This document shows, piece after piece, positions 11,162 to 20,006 of a DNA stretch of 60,345 bases. The stretch spans positions 1 through 60,345 of the forward strand of contig NZ_JACIJG010000020.1 in NCBI RefSeq assembly GCF_014199265.1, read 5' to 3'. Position 1 is the first letter of the stretch. Each line of letters starts with the position of its first letter. The notes beneath the pieces were generated by a model. That model ran no database searches, was not told where the DNA came from, and saw only the letters and a list, made by a program, of their open reading frames with translations. The position numbers and the translations under genes were made by a program. The stretch comes from Brucella daejeonensis (GTDB taxonomy: Bacteria; Pseudomonadota; Alphaproteobacteria; Rhizobiales; Rhizobiaceae).

Positions 11162-12554
11162 TTTGTTTGCTTTCCTTGTCCTCTGCTCGGGCCAGCGACA
11201 GGGCAGGGGGCTTCATAAGGGGATGGCTGTCCACGACCCCGCCGGGAAGAAGTGCGGGGAACTGTGTCTGCGCCCAGCGGATCGTTTCGACAGCCGGGCT
11301 ATTGATAAGGATTTTTGCCTGCGGCGCAGTCCACAACACCCGGTCGATGAGATCGTTGGGCCGGTAAGGGCTGTCCGCGATGCCGTCGCCGTTCAGATCG
11401 AAGGCCGGATTGTCGCTCCAGTAATTGCCGCGTCCTCCGACCGACCAGTCGAGATTGCGCGTGCCCACATATTTCACCTGATTGCGGTTGTTGATGAAGG
11501 CGTTGCCGCTCATGGCATTGCCTTCGGAACCCGCGGTGAAATGGATGCCGATGCTGCAATTCTTAAAACTGTTTCCGGTGAATGTGTTCTTGTTGGCATT
11601 GTAGATGAAGACGCATTTTTCCGGGCCGAGCCGCGCAGTTTCTCCCGCTACTGCTTCCGTCTGGTCACTCGCGGGCATGCCATGCTCGCCCGTCTGCACG
11701 CCTGCATCAAGCCAGCGGTCGATGGGCTGCATCCGACCGATCACACGGTTGCCGGAAATGGCGGAATTATTGGCATAATTGAGCAGAAGGCCGTGGTCGC
11801 GGTCGCCCTCGGACAGATTGTCCAATATTTTCAGCCGCTTGGTATACATGATCGCGAAACCGACAGAATTGTTGCGCGAAATATTGCCGATCACCGAACT
11901 GTCATCGGTGTACATGTAATGGACTGCGAAGCGCAGATCCTCCATCACGTTGTTCTTGAAGACATTCTTGCGGCTGGCATTGGTATAGATGCCGTCGCGC
12001 CCGTAGCGTATCGTATTGCCGATCACTTCGGCACCAGGCGCATTCCAGATCGACACGCCGCTGCCGGTCTGGGCCATGCGCACACCGCGCCGCCCGATGA
12101 TCGTGTTGCCGCTGGCAACCGAATCCGCCGCGCCATGCAGATAGATGCCGTAAAGATTGTCCACCAGCCGGTTGTTCTCGATACGCGCGCCGGTCGCCGT
12201 CTTGGAGACAAAAATGCCGGAATGGAGATCGGGCATGTTATCGCCCGATCCGCGCACTTCCAGTCCGCGCACGATTGCACCCGGCGCATCGACCGTGATG
12301 GCGTTACCGGAACCCAGCCCGTCCAGAACTGCGCCCGGTTCGCCTTCGAGTTCGATGGCGCGATCGACAGTGACCGCGCCATCGTGCTTGCCCTTCAGGA
12401 GCCGGACGACATCGCCCGGCTCCGCTTGTGCAACAACCGCCTGCACGCTGTCTCCGACAGCCACGTCGATCTGCCTTGCTGGCACTGCATTGGAAAATGC
12501 AAGCACAGATACGACACTGGCACACAGAGACAGCGAGAGACGGAAGAGCATCAT
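11154..12554 (-). CDS. nosD: NosD, periplasmic beta-helix protein for CuZ assembly
   Basis: A 466-residue exported protein with a cleavable signal (hydrophobic stretch about 5-20, ending near VPARQ). The rest consists of parallel beta-helix/CASH repeats (recurrent GN.I / NN.V patterns such as IENNRLVDNLYGIYL and IGNTIRYGRDGIYT). It works with NosF and NosY in copper-sulfide centre formation. The ATG pair at 12549-12554 lies directly after the nosZ stop (12560), which fixes the start; a longer frame would reach 30 codons into nosZ. Confidence 0.94.
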   Translation of the reverse strand: MMLFRLSLSLCASVVSVLAFSNAVPARQIDVAVGDSVQAVVAQAEPGDVVRLLKGKHDGAVTVDRAIELEGEPGAVLDGLGSGNAITVDAPGAIVRGLEVRGSGDNMPDLHSGIFVSKTATGARIENNRLVDNLYGIYLHGAADSVASGNTIIGRRGVRMAQTGSGVSIWNAPGAEVIGNTIRYGRDGIYTNASRKNVFKNNVMEDLRFAVHYMYTDDSSVIGNISRNNSVGFAIMYTKRLKILDNLSEGDRDHGLLLNYANNSAISGNRVIGRMQPIDRWLDAGVQTGEHGMPASDQTEAVAGETARLGPEKCVFIYNANKNTFTGNSFKNCSIGIHFTAGSEGNAMSGNAFINNRNQVKYVGTRNLDWSVGGRGNYWSDNPAFDLNGDGIADSPYRPNDLIDRVLWTAPQAKILINSPAVETIRWAQTQFPALLPGGVVDSHPLMKPPALSLARAEDKESKQND

Positions 12555-12559
12555 GGCAT

Positions 12560-14479
12560 TCAGGCCTTCTTCGGTTCCACGAGCATCCGGCCCTTCATTT
12601 CCATGTGCATGGCATGGCAGAACCATGAGCAGTAATACCACCACACGCCGGGCTTCGAGGCCGTGAAGGTGACGGATGCCGTTGCCTGTGGTCCTACTTC
12701 CATGTTGACGCCGTAATTGATGATGGCGAAACCATGGGTCAGGTCTTCGATCTCATCGATATTGGTGACATAGACCGTTACTTCGTCGCCCTGCTGGACG
12801 GTGAAGTCGGTGAGGCCGAAGGCCGGGGCGGAGGATGTCATATAGACACGCACCTTGTTGCCGTCGCGGATCACCTCATTGGCTTCCGTCAGGTCAAGAC
12901 CGTCGGCCTTTGCCTGAGCAACGGCGTCGGCAAAGAATGGATCCTCACGACTCCAGAAATTGACGGGATTGATCTTGGACCGGTGAACGATTGTTGCATC
13001 ATGCGGTTCGGCAAAGCTCGGTCCATCATGAACGATCTCCATCTTGTCGCCGGAAATGTCGATGAGCTGATCGTTCTCCGGTTTGAGCGGCCCGACATTG
13101 AGATAGCGGTCCTTGGAGAACTTGTTGAGCGAGATCAGCCATTTGCCGTCCGCTTCCTTGGTCTGGCCCATGGAGGTGTGGTTATGGCCCGGCTGATAAT
13201 GCACATCGAGCTTCTGGCGGATCGGATCGACCTTCTCGCCCTTGAAAGCGCGCTTGGCGTCTTCGATGTTCCACTTGCAGACCTGACTGTCGATGAACAG
13301 CGTCGTATAGGCGTTGCCCTTGCCGTCATAGGCTGTATGCAACGGTCCAAGCCCCAGTTCCGGCTCGGCGACCACCGCATCGCGCGGCTTGATCTTGTCG
13401 TCGAAAAGATCGTCGAACTTGCGCACGTCGAACACCGTAACGGTCGGCGACAATTTGCCGTTGACGACCACATGAATGCCGTCCGGCGCGGTATTGATGC
13501 CGTGCGGGCTGTTGGGCACGGGGATGTAGCGCGTGAATTTGGAGCCGTGGCGACCATCGATGACCGGCACGCCGCCCATTTCCTTGAACTCTCCCTTGGC
13601 GACCGCTTCCTCGATACGCTTCAGGTTGAAGACGACGATCCAGTCCTGCTCGCTCGACATCATTTCGGCGAGCGTCGACCCTTCCTCCGAATTGTAGCAG
13701 GTGGCGAAGGCATATTTGCCCTGATAGTCGCAGTCCACATTGTCGAGATTGCCATCGACCATGATTTGCCAGGCGACCTTCATCGTCTCGCCGTCCACGG
13801 CGCTGAAAATGGCGTGATACTGCTTGTGATCCGTCAGGTTGCTGCCGTCATTGGGGATCGGCACGCGATCTTCACCGTTACAGAAGACATAACCGGTCTT
13901 GGGATATTTCTGCACGCGCAGACCATGAACTGTATGCTGGTTCGGCAGCTGGATGATCTTGTCGCATTTCATCACATCGAGACGGATACGGCAGACGCGC
14001 GTATTGGCCTTGTCGTTGGCGTAGAGATAACGACCGTCATAGGTGCCGTCCGTAAAGGAGGGATGCGGATGGTGCAGATCGCCGTTGAGGAAGATGCCGC
14101 CCTGATCCTTCAGGAGTTCGCGATCCTGCGGCAGCAGGCCCTCGGTCAGCACCTTCCGGCTTTCATTGGTCTGGCCCCAGCCGGTTGCGCTGTCGCGATT
14201 GAAGACCGGAATGCGCATCAGTTCGCGCATGGAGGGCAGGCCGACAATACGCACTTCGCCCGATTGGCCGCTGGAAAAGAAGACGTAATATTCGTCGAGT
14301 TCGCCCGGCTTCACTTCGGCGCTGTGCGCTTCCCCTTTTGCCGCAGCCGCAAGCGTCGGCTCGCTCGATCCGGCAAGAAGGGCGCCGCCAAGACCGCTTG
14401 CGCCAGCCGCCGCCACAAAGGCCGAACTTCCGAGCAATTTTCTTCGACTGATCTGCGTTTTACTGATTTCGTCAGACAT
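12560..14479 (-). CDS. nosZ: Nitrous oxide reductase (Tat-type, clade I)
   Basis: The terminal enzyme of denitrification, reducing N2O to N2 in the periplasm. It has 639 residues and a Tat signal (SRRKLLGSS, arginines at about 12-13), marking it as clade I. The C-terminal cupredoxin domain holds the CuA motif [12 protein letters not shown] (C617, C621, H625, M628). The seven-bladed propeller contains the CuZ histidine regions, including [16 protein letters not shown] and EPHDATI. The start at 14479 is preceded by AAAGGAGAG. It lies 19 bases after nosR and 5 bases before nosD. Confidence 0.98.
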   Translation of the reverse strand: MSDEISKTQISRRKLLGSSAFVAAAGASGLGGALLAGSSEPTLAAAAKGEAHSAEVKPGELDEYYVFFSSGQSGEVRIVGLPSMRELMRIPVFNRDSATGWGQTNESRKVLTEGLLPQDRELLKDQGGIFLNGDLHHPHPSFTDGTYDGRYLYANDKANTRVCRIRLDVMKCDKIIQLPNQHTVHGLRVQKYPKTGYVFCNGEDRVPIPNDGSNLTDHKQYHAIFSAVDGETMKVAWQIMVDGNLDNVDCDYQGKYAFATCYNSEEGSTLAEMMSSEQDWIVVFNLKRIEEAVAKGEFKEMGGVPVIDGRHGSKFTRYIPVPNSPHGINTAPDGIHVVVNGKLSPTVTVFDVRKFDDLFDDKIKPRDAVVAEPELGLGPLHTAYDGKGNAYTTLFIDSQVCKWNIEDAKRAFKGEKVDPIRQKLDVHYQPGHNHTSMGQTKEADGKWLISLNKFSKDRYLNVGPLKPENDQLIDISGDKMEIVHDGPSFAEPHDATIVHRSKINPVNFWSREDPFFADAVAQAKADGLDLTEANEVIRDGNKVRVYMTSSAPAFGLTDFTVQQGDEVTVYVTNIDEIEDLTHGFAIINYGVNMEVGPQATASVTFTASKPGVWWYYCSWFCHAMHMEMKGRMLVEPKKA

Positions 14480-14498
14480 GGTTCTCTCCTTTGATAAA

Positions 14499-16862
14499 TC
14501 AGGCAGTGGGGCCGGTATTGACAGGGAGTTCGACCGGCTTCCCCTTGACTGAGATGACGGGCCTGGCTGGGCCACCACCCCGCTCGGTGGCGGCTGCAAG
14601 CGGCGCATTGCGGGCGGCGAATTTTTCGCGCTTCACGCGCACCTGAATCATGTGCGGGCAGCGCTGGTCGTCGTGATAAAGCTCCTGGCAATGCATGCAG
14701 TAGATGCACTCATTGACATTGATCTGGCCTTCGGGGTGGATTGCCTCAACGGGGCATTCCTTGGCGCAGCGCTGGCAGGGCGATCCGCATTCGGACCAGC
14801 GCTTCAGCCATTCGAACATGCGGATGCGTCCGGGAATGGCCAGCGCCGCGCCCAGCGGGCACATGTAGCGGCAATAGAAGCGCTCGATGAACAGACCCGC
14901 CGCAAGCAGTGTCAGCGCATAGATCACGAACGGCCATTCGCGCGCGAATTTGAGGATGATCGAGGTCTTGAACGGCTCGACTTCCGAAAAAACCTCCGCC
15001 AGCGCCACCGAATAGAGCGACAGGCCAAACAGACCGAGGAAGATCATGTATTTGATCGGCCACAGGCGTTCGTGCAGGCCCCATGGCAGGGTGACTTGCG
15101 GCACTTTCAGCCACTTGGCGAGATTGTTGGTGAGTTCCTGCAAGGCGCCGAACGGGCACAGCCAGCCGCAGAACGGTCCACGGCCCCAGAACAGAAGGCC
15201 CGCCGCCACCGATGCCCACAGGATGAAGATCAGCGGCGAAGTGAGGAAGAACTCCCAGTTGAAGCCGGTAATCAGCGAATTGGTGAAGGTCAGGACATTG
15301 ACCACCGACAATTGCGCATTGTTGTAGAAACCGAGCCACAACAGAATGAACAGGAGATAGCTGCGCCGTACCCAGACGAAGACACGCGGATGCCTGACGA
15401 GGCTGTTCTGGAAGAAGAAGATGCCGACAAGGACGAGGATCGCCAGCCCCGCGATGACCACATTGACACGGTTCATCTCCCACATTTTTACCCAGAGCGG
15501 GCTGTTTTCTCCCAATATGTCGGCAGCGGTCGCTTCGCCTACCGGCTGCGGCTGGCGCGGCGCGTCGACTGCGCTTGCAGGCTGTGCGGGTGCGGGTTCC
15601 GGCTTCTTGAGCATATAGGGTTCGGGCAGATTATAGCCGACGTCATAACTCACATTGGCCTTGTCGCGTGCGCCAAAGGCGCGCTGCACGAGAAGCTGCA
15701 AGTCCCACGGCCTGGTCACGTCGAAGGCGAAACCGTCGGGAACCTGAAACAGCGCGATCTCACGCAGGCGCGGCGCACCCTCGGCCATGATGTCGCCGAT
15801 GCGGGTGTGGTTCTTGTCGCGGAAACGCACGCCCTGTCCATCCTGCATCAATTCGATGCGGTCGAAAATGCCGCCGCGCACATAGCCCGATCCCTTGAAG
15901 GAATAGGCGCCATCGCCCGCTACAAGAATGGCCGACCGGCCGGGCTTCAGCTGCTTTTGCAAACGGGCGAAAGCGTCCTCGCCAAGCAGGCTTATGCCGA
16001 TGGAGGGCACGGAAACGGGAGCGAGATAAAGCTGGATAAATTCGTCTTCGGGATTGACGGTTTCCGGATTATCGGCGGCAGCATCGTGTTTTGCATCGCG
16101 GAACGCCTGCGTAACCTCTCCGACAGACAGTTTCAGGCTGCGTACCGATCCGTCGCCGATCAGCGTCTGCCAGTCCTTCTTCTCGCGCAGATCCATATTG
16201 AGGGCGCGCGGCGCATCGGCGGCGACATTTGCCACCGGCGCATTGCCGAGCCGTCCGCTGCGAATAAGCCCGACAGCCGAGCGCACCACGCTGTCGCCCA
16301 TCACCAGAACGGTAACGGTCGCTCCGCTGACGATCTCTACCTGCGGCGGTTTCGCATCGCCTGCGGCGACTGCGCTCATATCGCTGTTGACCAGCGAATT
16401 CAGCGCCGCGACGACCTTGGGTTCGGGAATGCCGATCAGCACGATCGGTTCCTTGTGATCCACCAGCTTGATTCCGCGAATGACGCCCTTGGGGTCGATG
16501 CCGACAACAATGTGGATCGGCTTGCCGGAATAACCGATGGAACTGGTGAAATCGGAATTCAGATAGACATAGCCCAGAAGCTCATCGCCCTTTTTTACAG
16601 GTGCGATGGGTGGTTCGCCCTGCGGCGCACCGATGCTGTTCGCCCCTTCGAAGAGCGCATGCACGTCCACCTTGGGCAGATATTTCTGCAATTCTCCCGC
16701 CTGTGCGGGCACGGCGAAGAGCATGGCCAGAAGCAGCAGCAGGCCCGGTTGCCCAAAACGAAAGGGGCGGAAAAACCGGCGGATATTATGGGAACGCTGG
16801 AAAAAATTACGTCCACGATGCGGGGCGTTTGTCTTGTCGTAGAATGCTCGTATCACTTCCAA
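14499..16862 (-). CDS. nosR: NosR, flavin and iron-sulfur membrane protein for N2O reduction
   Basis: A protein of about 787 residues needed for nos expression and electron supply to NosZ. The periplasmic N-terminal half is an FMN-binding domain with the flavinylation motif VSGATVT, whose threonine is the presumed target of NosX. Membrane spans follow, with two CxxxCP motifs (CGWLCPFGA and CRYMCPLGA), then a cytoplasmic ferredoxin-like tail ([13 protein letters not shown] and CIYCMHCQ...CP). The start is uncertain: no ATG precedes the signal-like hydrophobic segment, so a TTG at 16862 or GTG at 16856 is likely. It is the first gene of the operon. Confidence 0.95.
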   Translation of the reverse strand: MEVIRAFYDKTNAPHRGRNFFQRSHNIRRFFRPFRFGQPGLLLLLAMLFAVPAQAGELQKYLPKVDVHALFEGANSIGAPQGEPPIAPVKKGDELLGYVYLNSDFTSSIGYSGKPIHIVVGIDPKGVIRGIKLVDHKEPIVLIGIPEPKVVAALNSLVNSDMSAVAAGDAKPPQVEIVSGATVTVLVMGDSVVRSAVGLIRSGRLGNAPVANVAADAPRALNMDLREKKDWQTLIGDGSVRSLKLSVGEVTQAFRDAKHDAAADNPETVNPEDEFIQLYLAPVSVPSIGISLLGEDAFARLQKQLKPGRSAILVAGDGAYSFKGSGYVRGGIFDRIELMQDGQGVRFRDKNHTRIGDIMAEGAPRLREIALFQVPDGFAFDVTRPWDLQLLVQRAFGARDKANVSYDVGYNLPEPYMLKKPEPAPAQPASAVDAPRQPQPVGEATAADILGENSPLWVKMWEMNRVNVVIAGLAILVLVGIFFFQNSLVRHPRVFVWVRRSYLLFILLWLGFYNNAQLSVVNVLTFTNSLITGFNWEFFLTSPLIFILWASVAAGLLFWGRGPFCGWLCPFGALQELTNNLAKWLKVPQVTLPWGLHERLWPIKYMIFLGLFGLSLYSVALAEVFSEVEPFKTSIILKFAREWPFVIYALTLLAAGLFIERFYCRYMCPLGAALAIPGRIRMFEWLKRWSECGSPCQRCAKECPVEAIHPEGQINVNECIYCMHCQELYHDDQRCPHMIQVRVKREKFAARNAPLAAATERGGGPARPVISVKGKPVELPVNTGPTA

Positions 16863-16935
16863 CCTGCTTACATTCCGCTGCCAAACGGCGGATGTATCTT
16901 CCGCACGGAATGTAGCCCCGGAAGTTGCGAAGACA

Positions 16936-16949
16936 TTGCTTTAGCGCAA
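16936..16949. promoter_or_regulatory. FNR/NnrR-type box upstream of nosR
   Basis: TTGCTTTAGCGCAA has the TTG-N8-CAA frame of the 14-bp FNR/CRP-superfamily site. The CGCAA half is the form often seen for the NO-responsive members NnrR/Dnr in alphaproteobacteria. It lies 74 bases upstream of the likely nosR start, a suitable distance for activation. No gene for such a regulator is in the window. Confidence 0.5.
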
Positions 16950-17200
16950 AGAGCATCTGCTTTCGCACGATAGCCGAAAGTGGGGGCAAAACAGGATGGG
17001 GTGGTTGTCGATCCGGCAGTCAGGCGCTGGTGGTGGAAATGAATACGGGGGCCGGCGTCTCATGGTGAGCCTGGACCTTGCCGGTCCGCCGCAGGCGTCG
17101 ATCATGCCGGATAATCGCACGATGTAAAAATAGCGCGCGCTTTGCGCGCTTCGTCATGATCGGCTGAGGTGTTTTTGTCTTGGAGCCTGTCCCAAAAGCC

Positions 17201-17275
17201 GCCATGTGTGCCTGCAAATGGCAATTCGTCTTGAGTTCCGGTACTCGAGAATTACCATTTTTGCACACACATGGC
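17201..17275. repeat. Long imperfect palindrome between the repeat-protein gene and nosR
   Basis: The segment begins GCCATGTGTG and ends CACACATGGC, and the intervening bases pair along nearly the whole length (AAATGGCAATT against AATTACCATTT, CTTGAGT against ACTCGAG), leaving a small central loop. It lies 19 bases past the stop of the minus-strand repeat-protein gene, so it may end that transcript. It may also be a small mobile palindromic element. The remainder of 16950-17200 holds a short GC-rich stem (GCGCGC) near 17132-17151 and no gene I can support. Confidence 0.5.
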
Positions 17276-17293
17276 GCTTATTGATTCAAGCTC

Positions 17294-18682
17294 TTACAGG
17301 AACCCGTGAAGAAGGGAACCGTGAGAGTTGGACAGGTCGTGAATATCCGCTGTACCTAACAATGATTGCCCAATAAATGTCAGCTCTGGAACAATCGAGC
17401 CAAGAAGGCCTCCCGCATCGCTCATTGCATCCTGCGCGGCCTCAAAAATATCCGTCTGACCCTGATCGGCCACATCGGTCGACAAGCTGCTCTCCGCAAC
17501 AGCCGGGGCATCTGATGCGGTGGTCTGAATATCTTCGGAGTGACCCAGAAGACCGCCAAGCAAGTCCGTGACACCACCGACCACGTCGCCAACGGCGTCA
17601 GTTACGCCGGTCAGCGTATCGTCAAGCACGTCGGTGACGCCGCCAACCACATCGCCAACGACATCGGTCACGCCTGTCAGGGTGTCGCCAAGCACGTCGG
17701 TGACGCCGCCGACCACGTCGCCAACGACATCGGTCACGCCTGTCAGGGTGTCGCCAAGCACGTCGGTGACGCCGCCGACCACATCGCCAACAACATCGGT
17801 TACGCCTGTCAGGGTATCGTCAAGCACGTCGGTGACACCGCCGACCACGTCGCCGACGACATCGGTCACGCCTGTTAGCGTATCGTCAAGCACGTCGGTG
17901 ACGCCGCCAACCACGTCGCCAACAACATCGGTCACGCCTGTCAGGGTGTCGCCAAGCACGTCGGTGACGCCGCCAACCACGTCGCCAACAACATCGGTCA
18001 CACCGGTCAGCGTATCGTCAAGCGCATCCGTGATGCCGCCAACGGTATCGGATATATCGGTCGGCGCGTCATCAGGCAGATCCGGTATATTGGAAACCGC
18101 ATTGTGCGCCGTATCCACGACACCAGTCAGAGGTTGGTCCACATTCAGCGTCGGAATATGGACGTCGCCCGTTATGCTCCCGCCACTGGAGCCGACAACA
18201 CGCACTGTCTCGTGGCCCAGATCCGATGTAGCCGCCATCTGTAGGGCAGCTTCCGTATCCGTCCCGGCAACATCGTTCGCAGCGTCAGCCACCGTGTGGG
18301 CTTCAATATTTGCGGCTGCATCGATCGAAGCGACATCAACGGTCTGAAGAGCGGCATCCTGTGCGGGCACAGCTGCGGGAATACTTGCCGAGACGGCATG
18401 ATCGCCCGCTATCACATCGCTCTCCGGGACGGTCGCATGGACATCGGTCGTCGAAGTGTCGCTTGCGTCCGAAGAGGAATCCGGGTGTGCCGGTGCCGCA
18501 GCGACTGCCGCCGCCGCCTTTTCACTCTCCATGATCGTAATGCCAAGGCCGATAGCACCGGCGGCCAACGTGAACAGTGTGGAACTTTCTACATTGAAAG
18601 CAGTCGATCTGCCTGCATTTCTGGAACCTGCCTGTCGTTCATTTGAATTACGAGCTGGAGTTCCCTTTTCCGACTCACCCAT
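17294..18682 (-). CDS. Acidic, Cys-free protein with seven 22-residue tandem repeats; probable type I secretion substrate
   Basis: A 462-residue protein of unknown function. It has a polar N-terminus, one hydrophobic stretch (TLFTLAAGAIGLGITIM, about 34-51), an Ala/Asp/Thr-rich linker, seven repeats of TLTGVTDVVGDVVGGVTDVL(G/D)D (about 222-375) and an acidic tail ending in SLLHGFL. It contains no cysteine and many Asp, Gly, Val and Thr, as is common for type I secreted proteins. It begins 10 bases after the HlyD-like gene, with GAGG eight bases before the ATG, so it belongs to the transporter operon. The hydrophobic stretch could instead anchor it in a membrane. No family recognised; adhesin or matrix protein is inference. 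Confidence 0.75.
   Translation of the reverse strand: MGESEKGTPARNSNERQAGSRNAGRSTAFNVESSTLFTLAAGAIGLGITIMESEKAAAAVAAAPAHPDSSSDASDTSTTDVHATVPESDVIAGDHAVSASIPAAVPAQDAALQTVDVASIDAAANIEAHTVADAANDVAGTDTEAALQMAATSDLGHETVRVVGSSGGSITGDVHIPTLNVDQPLTGVVDTAHNAVSNIPDLPDDAPTDISDTVGGITDALDDTLTGVTDVVGDVVGGVTDVLGDTLTGVTDVVGDVVGGVTDVLDDTLTGVTDVVGDVVGGVTDVLDDTLTGVTDVVGDVVGGVTDVLGDTLTGVTDVVGDVVGGVTDVLGDTLTGVTDVVGDVVGGVTDVLDDTLTGVTDAVGDVVGGVTDLLGGLLGHSEDIQTTASDAPAVAESSLSTDVADQGQTDIFEAAQDAMSDAGGLLGSIVPELTFIGQSLLGTADIHDLSNSHGSLLHGFL
17552..18013 (-). repeat. Seven tandem 66-bp coding repeats
   Basis: Seven head-to-tail units of 66 bp encode the 22-residue repeats of the secreted-type protein. Units differ at few positions: the codon before the last Asp alternates between Gly and Asp (order G, D, D, G, G, D from the N-terminus), and the last unit diverges (TDAVGD and LLGG). 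Because the period is a multiple of three, other frames also stay open and give spurious reading frames. Near-identity of units indicates recent expansion or homogenisation. Confidence 0.92.
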
Positions 18683-18692
18683 AGTTCGATCC

Positions 18693-20006
18693 TCACTGTT
18701 CGCGGAACGCATGTCCGATTTCATCCAACAGCGGTCCAAGAAGATAACCAAGTAAAGTCCTTGAACTTGTTGTTACCACAACTTCGGCTGGCATTCCAGG
18801 TTGAAGCCGAACCGCTGAATTTTTTATATCGTCAAGATTTATTGACGCTCTCACCGAAAAGTAACTGGCTCCCGATTGCGAGTCCGTAATCTTGTCGGCC
18901 GAAACACTTATAATTTTCCCTCTCAGATTGGGACGCTTCGATCGCGGCACGCCCGTAAGGCGAATATCGGCATCGGCGCCCTGCTTCACCTCGTTGATGT
19001 CGGACAAGGGCAGTCGTCCCTCAACGATGATCGGCGTGTCGTCGGGCACGATATCCATCAGACGTGCACCGGCCTGAATGACTCCACCTTCCGTGAAGAC
19101 GGACAGGCCAACGATCACCCCGCTGACAGGCGCTTTGATGACCGTGCGGTTCATGACGTCCTGCGCCGCTTCAAGTTTTGGCCGGGCCTCGGCCAGTGAA
19201 GCCTGCGTTTTGCGAATCTGGTCGGTAATGTCGCTGATCCTGTCGCGTTCGAGCTTGGCGATGGCCAGTTCGGTTTCCCCGATTTCCTTTTCCGATCCCG
19301 CAATGTCCGCAAGCCGCGATCCGCGATCCGCACGCAGTTGCGCGATCAGTCTTTCCAGTTCCAGAACACGCGTTTTCGGCGTGAACCCCGACACCAGCAG
19401 TTTCCGCGCTCCTTCGATCTCGAGGTCGAGGGATTCGCTTTGCTGCTCCAGGCCTTCGACCTGCGCCTTCAGTCCGGTAATCCGTTCCTGAAGCTGTTCG
19501 GTTTTGGAAAACAGGACCTTCTTTTCTGTCTCGTACTGCTGTTCTCTGGCAAGCAGCATGGCATGTTCGTTGGCGACGGCAGCCTTGATCAACGAGCGTG
19601 ATGCATTCTTCTGCTCGAATGCTCCGAGGCAGTCGGCGCCGGAATTGTCCCGTTCGCAGATCAGCCGGGCCTCTTGCGCCAGCAGGGAGACCACTTCCGC
19701 ATTGGCTATGTCCAGTTTGGCGCGGGCTTCGGTCGTGTCGAGGCCGATCAGGGGTTGGCCGCGTTCGACCTGTTCGCCCTCGGCGACCAGAAGTTCCGAG
19801 ACAACACCCCCATAGGGATGCTGGACCGATTGCCTCTGCGCCTGCACCTGAAGACTGCCTTCGGCGATCGCGGCGGACGAAAGAGGGGCCGCATAGCCCC
19901 ACAAGGCAAACAGCAGCACAAAAGCCCCGATGGCAAGCGCGCCAACCATGGCCGGCTTCAAGGGGTTGTTGTAGGCCTGATCCTCGGAAACGGGAATATT
20001 CGTCAT
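18693..20006 (-). CDS. Type I secretion membrane-fusion (HlyD/PrtE/PrsE-type) adaptor
   Basis: A 437-residue periplasmic adaptor with a short cytoplasmic tail, one membrane span (about 24-46), a split lipoyl/barrel region and a long coiled coil (about 130-290, rich in Leu, Glu, Gln and Lys). It links the inner-membrane ABC protein to a TolC-like outer membrane channel, which is not encoded in the window. The ATG at 20004-20006 overlaps the stop of the ABC gene (ATGA), so both are translated together. The repeat protein gene follows after 10 bases. Confidence 0.92.
   Translation of the reverse strand: MTNIPVSEDQAYNNPLKPAMVGALAIGAFVLLFALWGYAAPLSSAAIAEGSLQVQAQRQSVQHPYGGVVSELLVAEGEQVERGQPLIGLDTTEARAKLDIANAEVVSLLAQEARLICERDNSGADCLGAFEQKNASRSLIKAAVANEHAMLLAREQQYETEKKVLFSKTEQLQERITGLKAQVEGLEQQSESLDLEIEGARKLLVSGFTPKTRVLELERLIAQLRADRGSRLADIAGSEKEIGETELAIAKLERDRISDITDQIRKTQASLAEARPKLEAAQDVMNRTVIKAPVSGVIVGLSVFTEGGVIQAGARLMDIVPDDTPIIVEGRLPLSDINEVKQGADADIRLTGVPRSKRPNLRGKIISVSADKITDSQSGASYFSVRASINLDDIKNSAVRLQPGMPAEVVVTTSSRTLLGYLLGPLLDEIGHAFREQ

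Noticed and set aside
12734..14494. 586-codon plus-strand frame
   Set aside because: Antisense of nosZ.
14652..16973. 773-codon plus-strand frame
   Set aside because: It is the antisense of nosR. High GC and codon bias leave the opposite strand open, and the product has no recognisable domain.
17020..17268. 82-codon minus-strand frame between the repeat-protein gene and nosR
   Set aside because: It runs through the long palindrome and a GC stem, has no ribosome site and no family resemblance.
17552..18013. Possible CRISPR array
   Set aside because: The repeats are contiguous without spacers, and are in frame within a coding sequence.
17540..18347. Two open plus-strand frames through the repeat array (one Thr/Ser/Pro-rich, one Ala/His/Val-rich)
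   Set aside because: They exist only because the 66-bp period is a multiple of three and keeps every frame open. They have no ribosome site, and the minus-strand frame fits the operon spacing.
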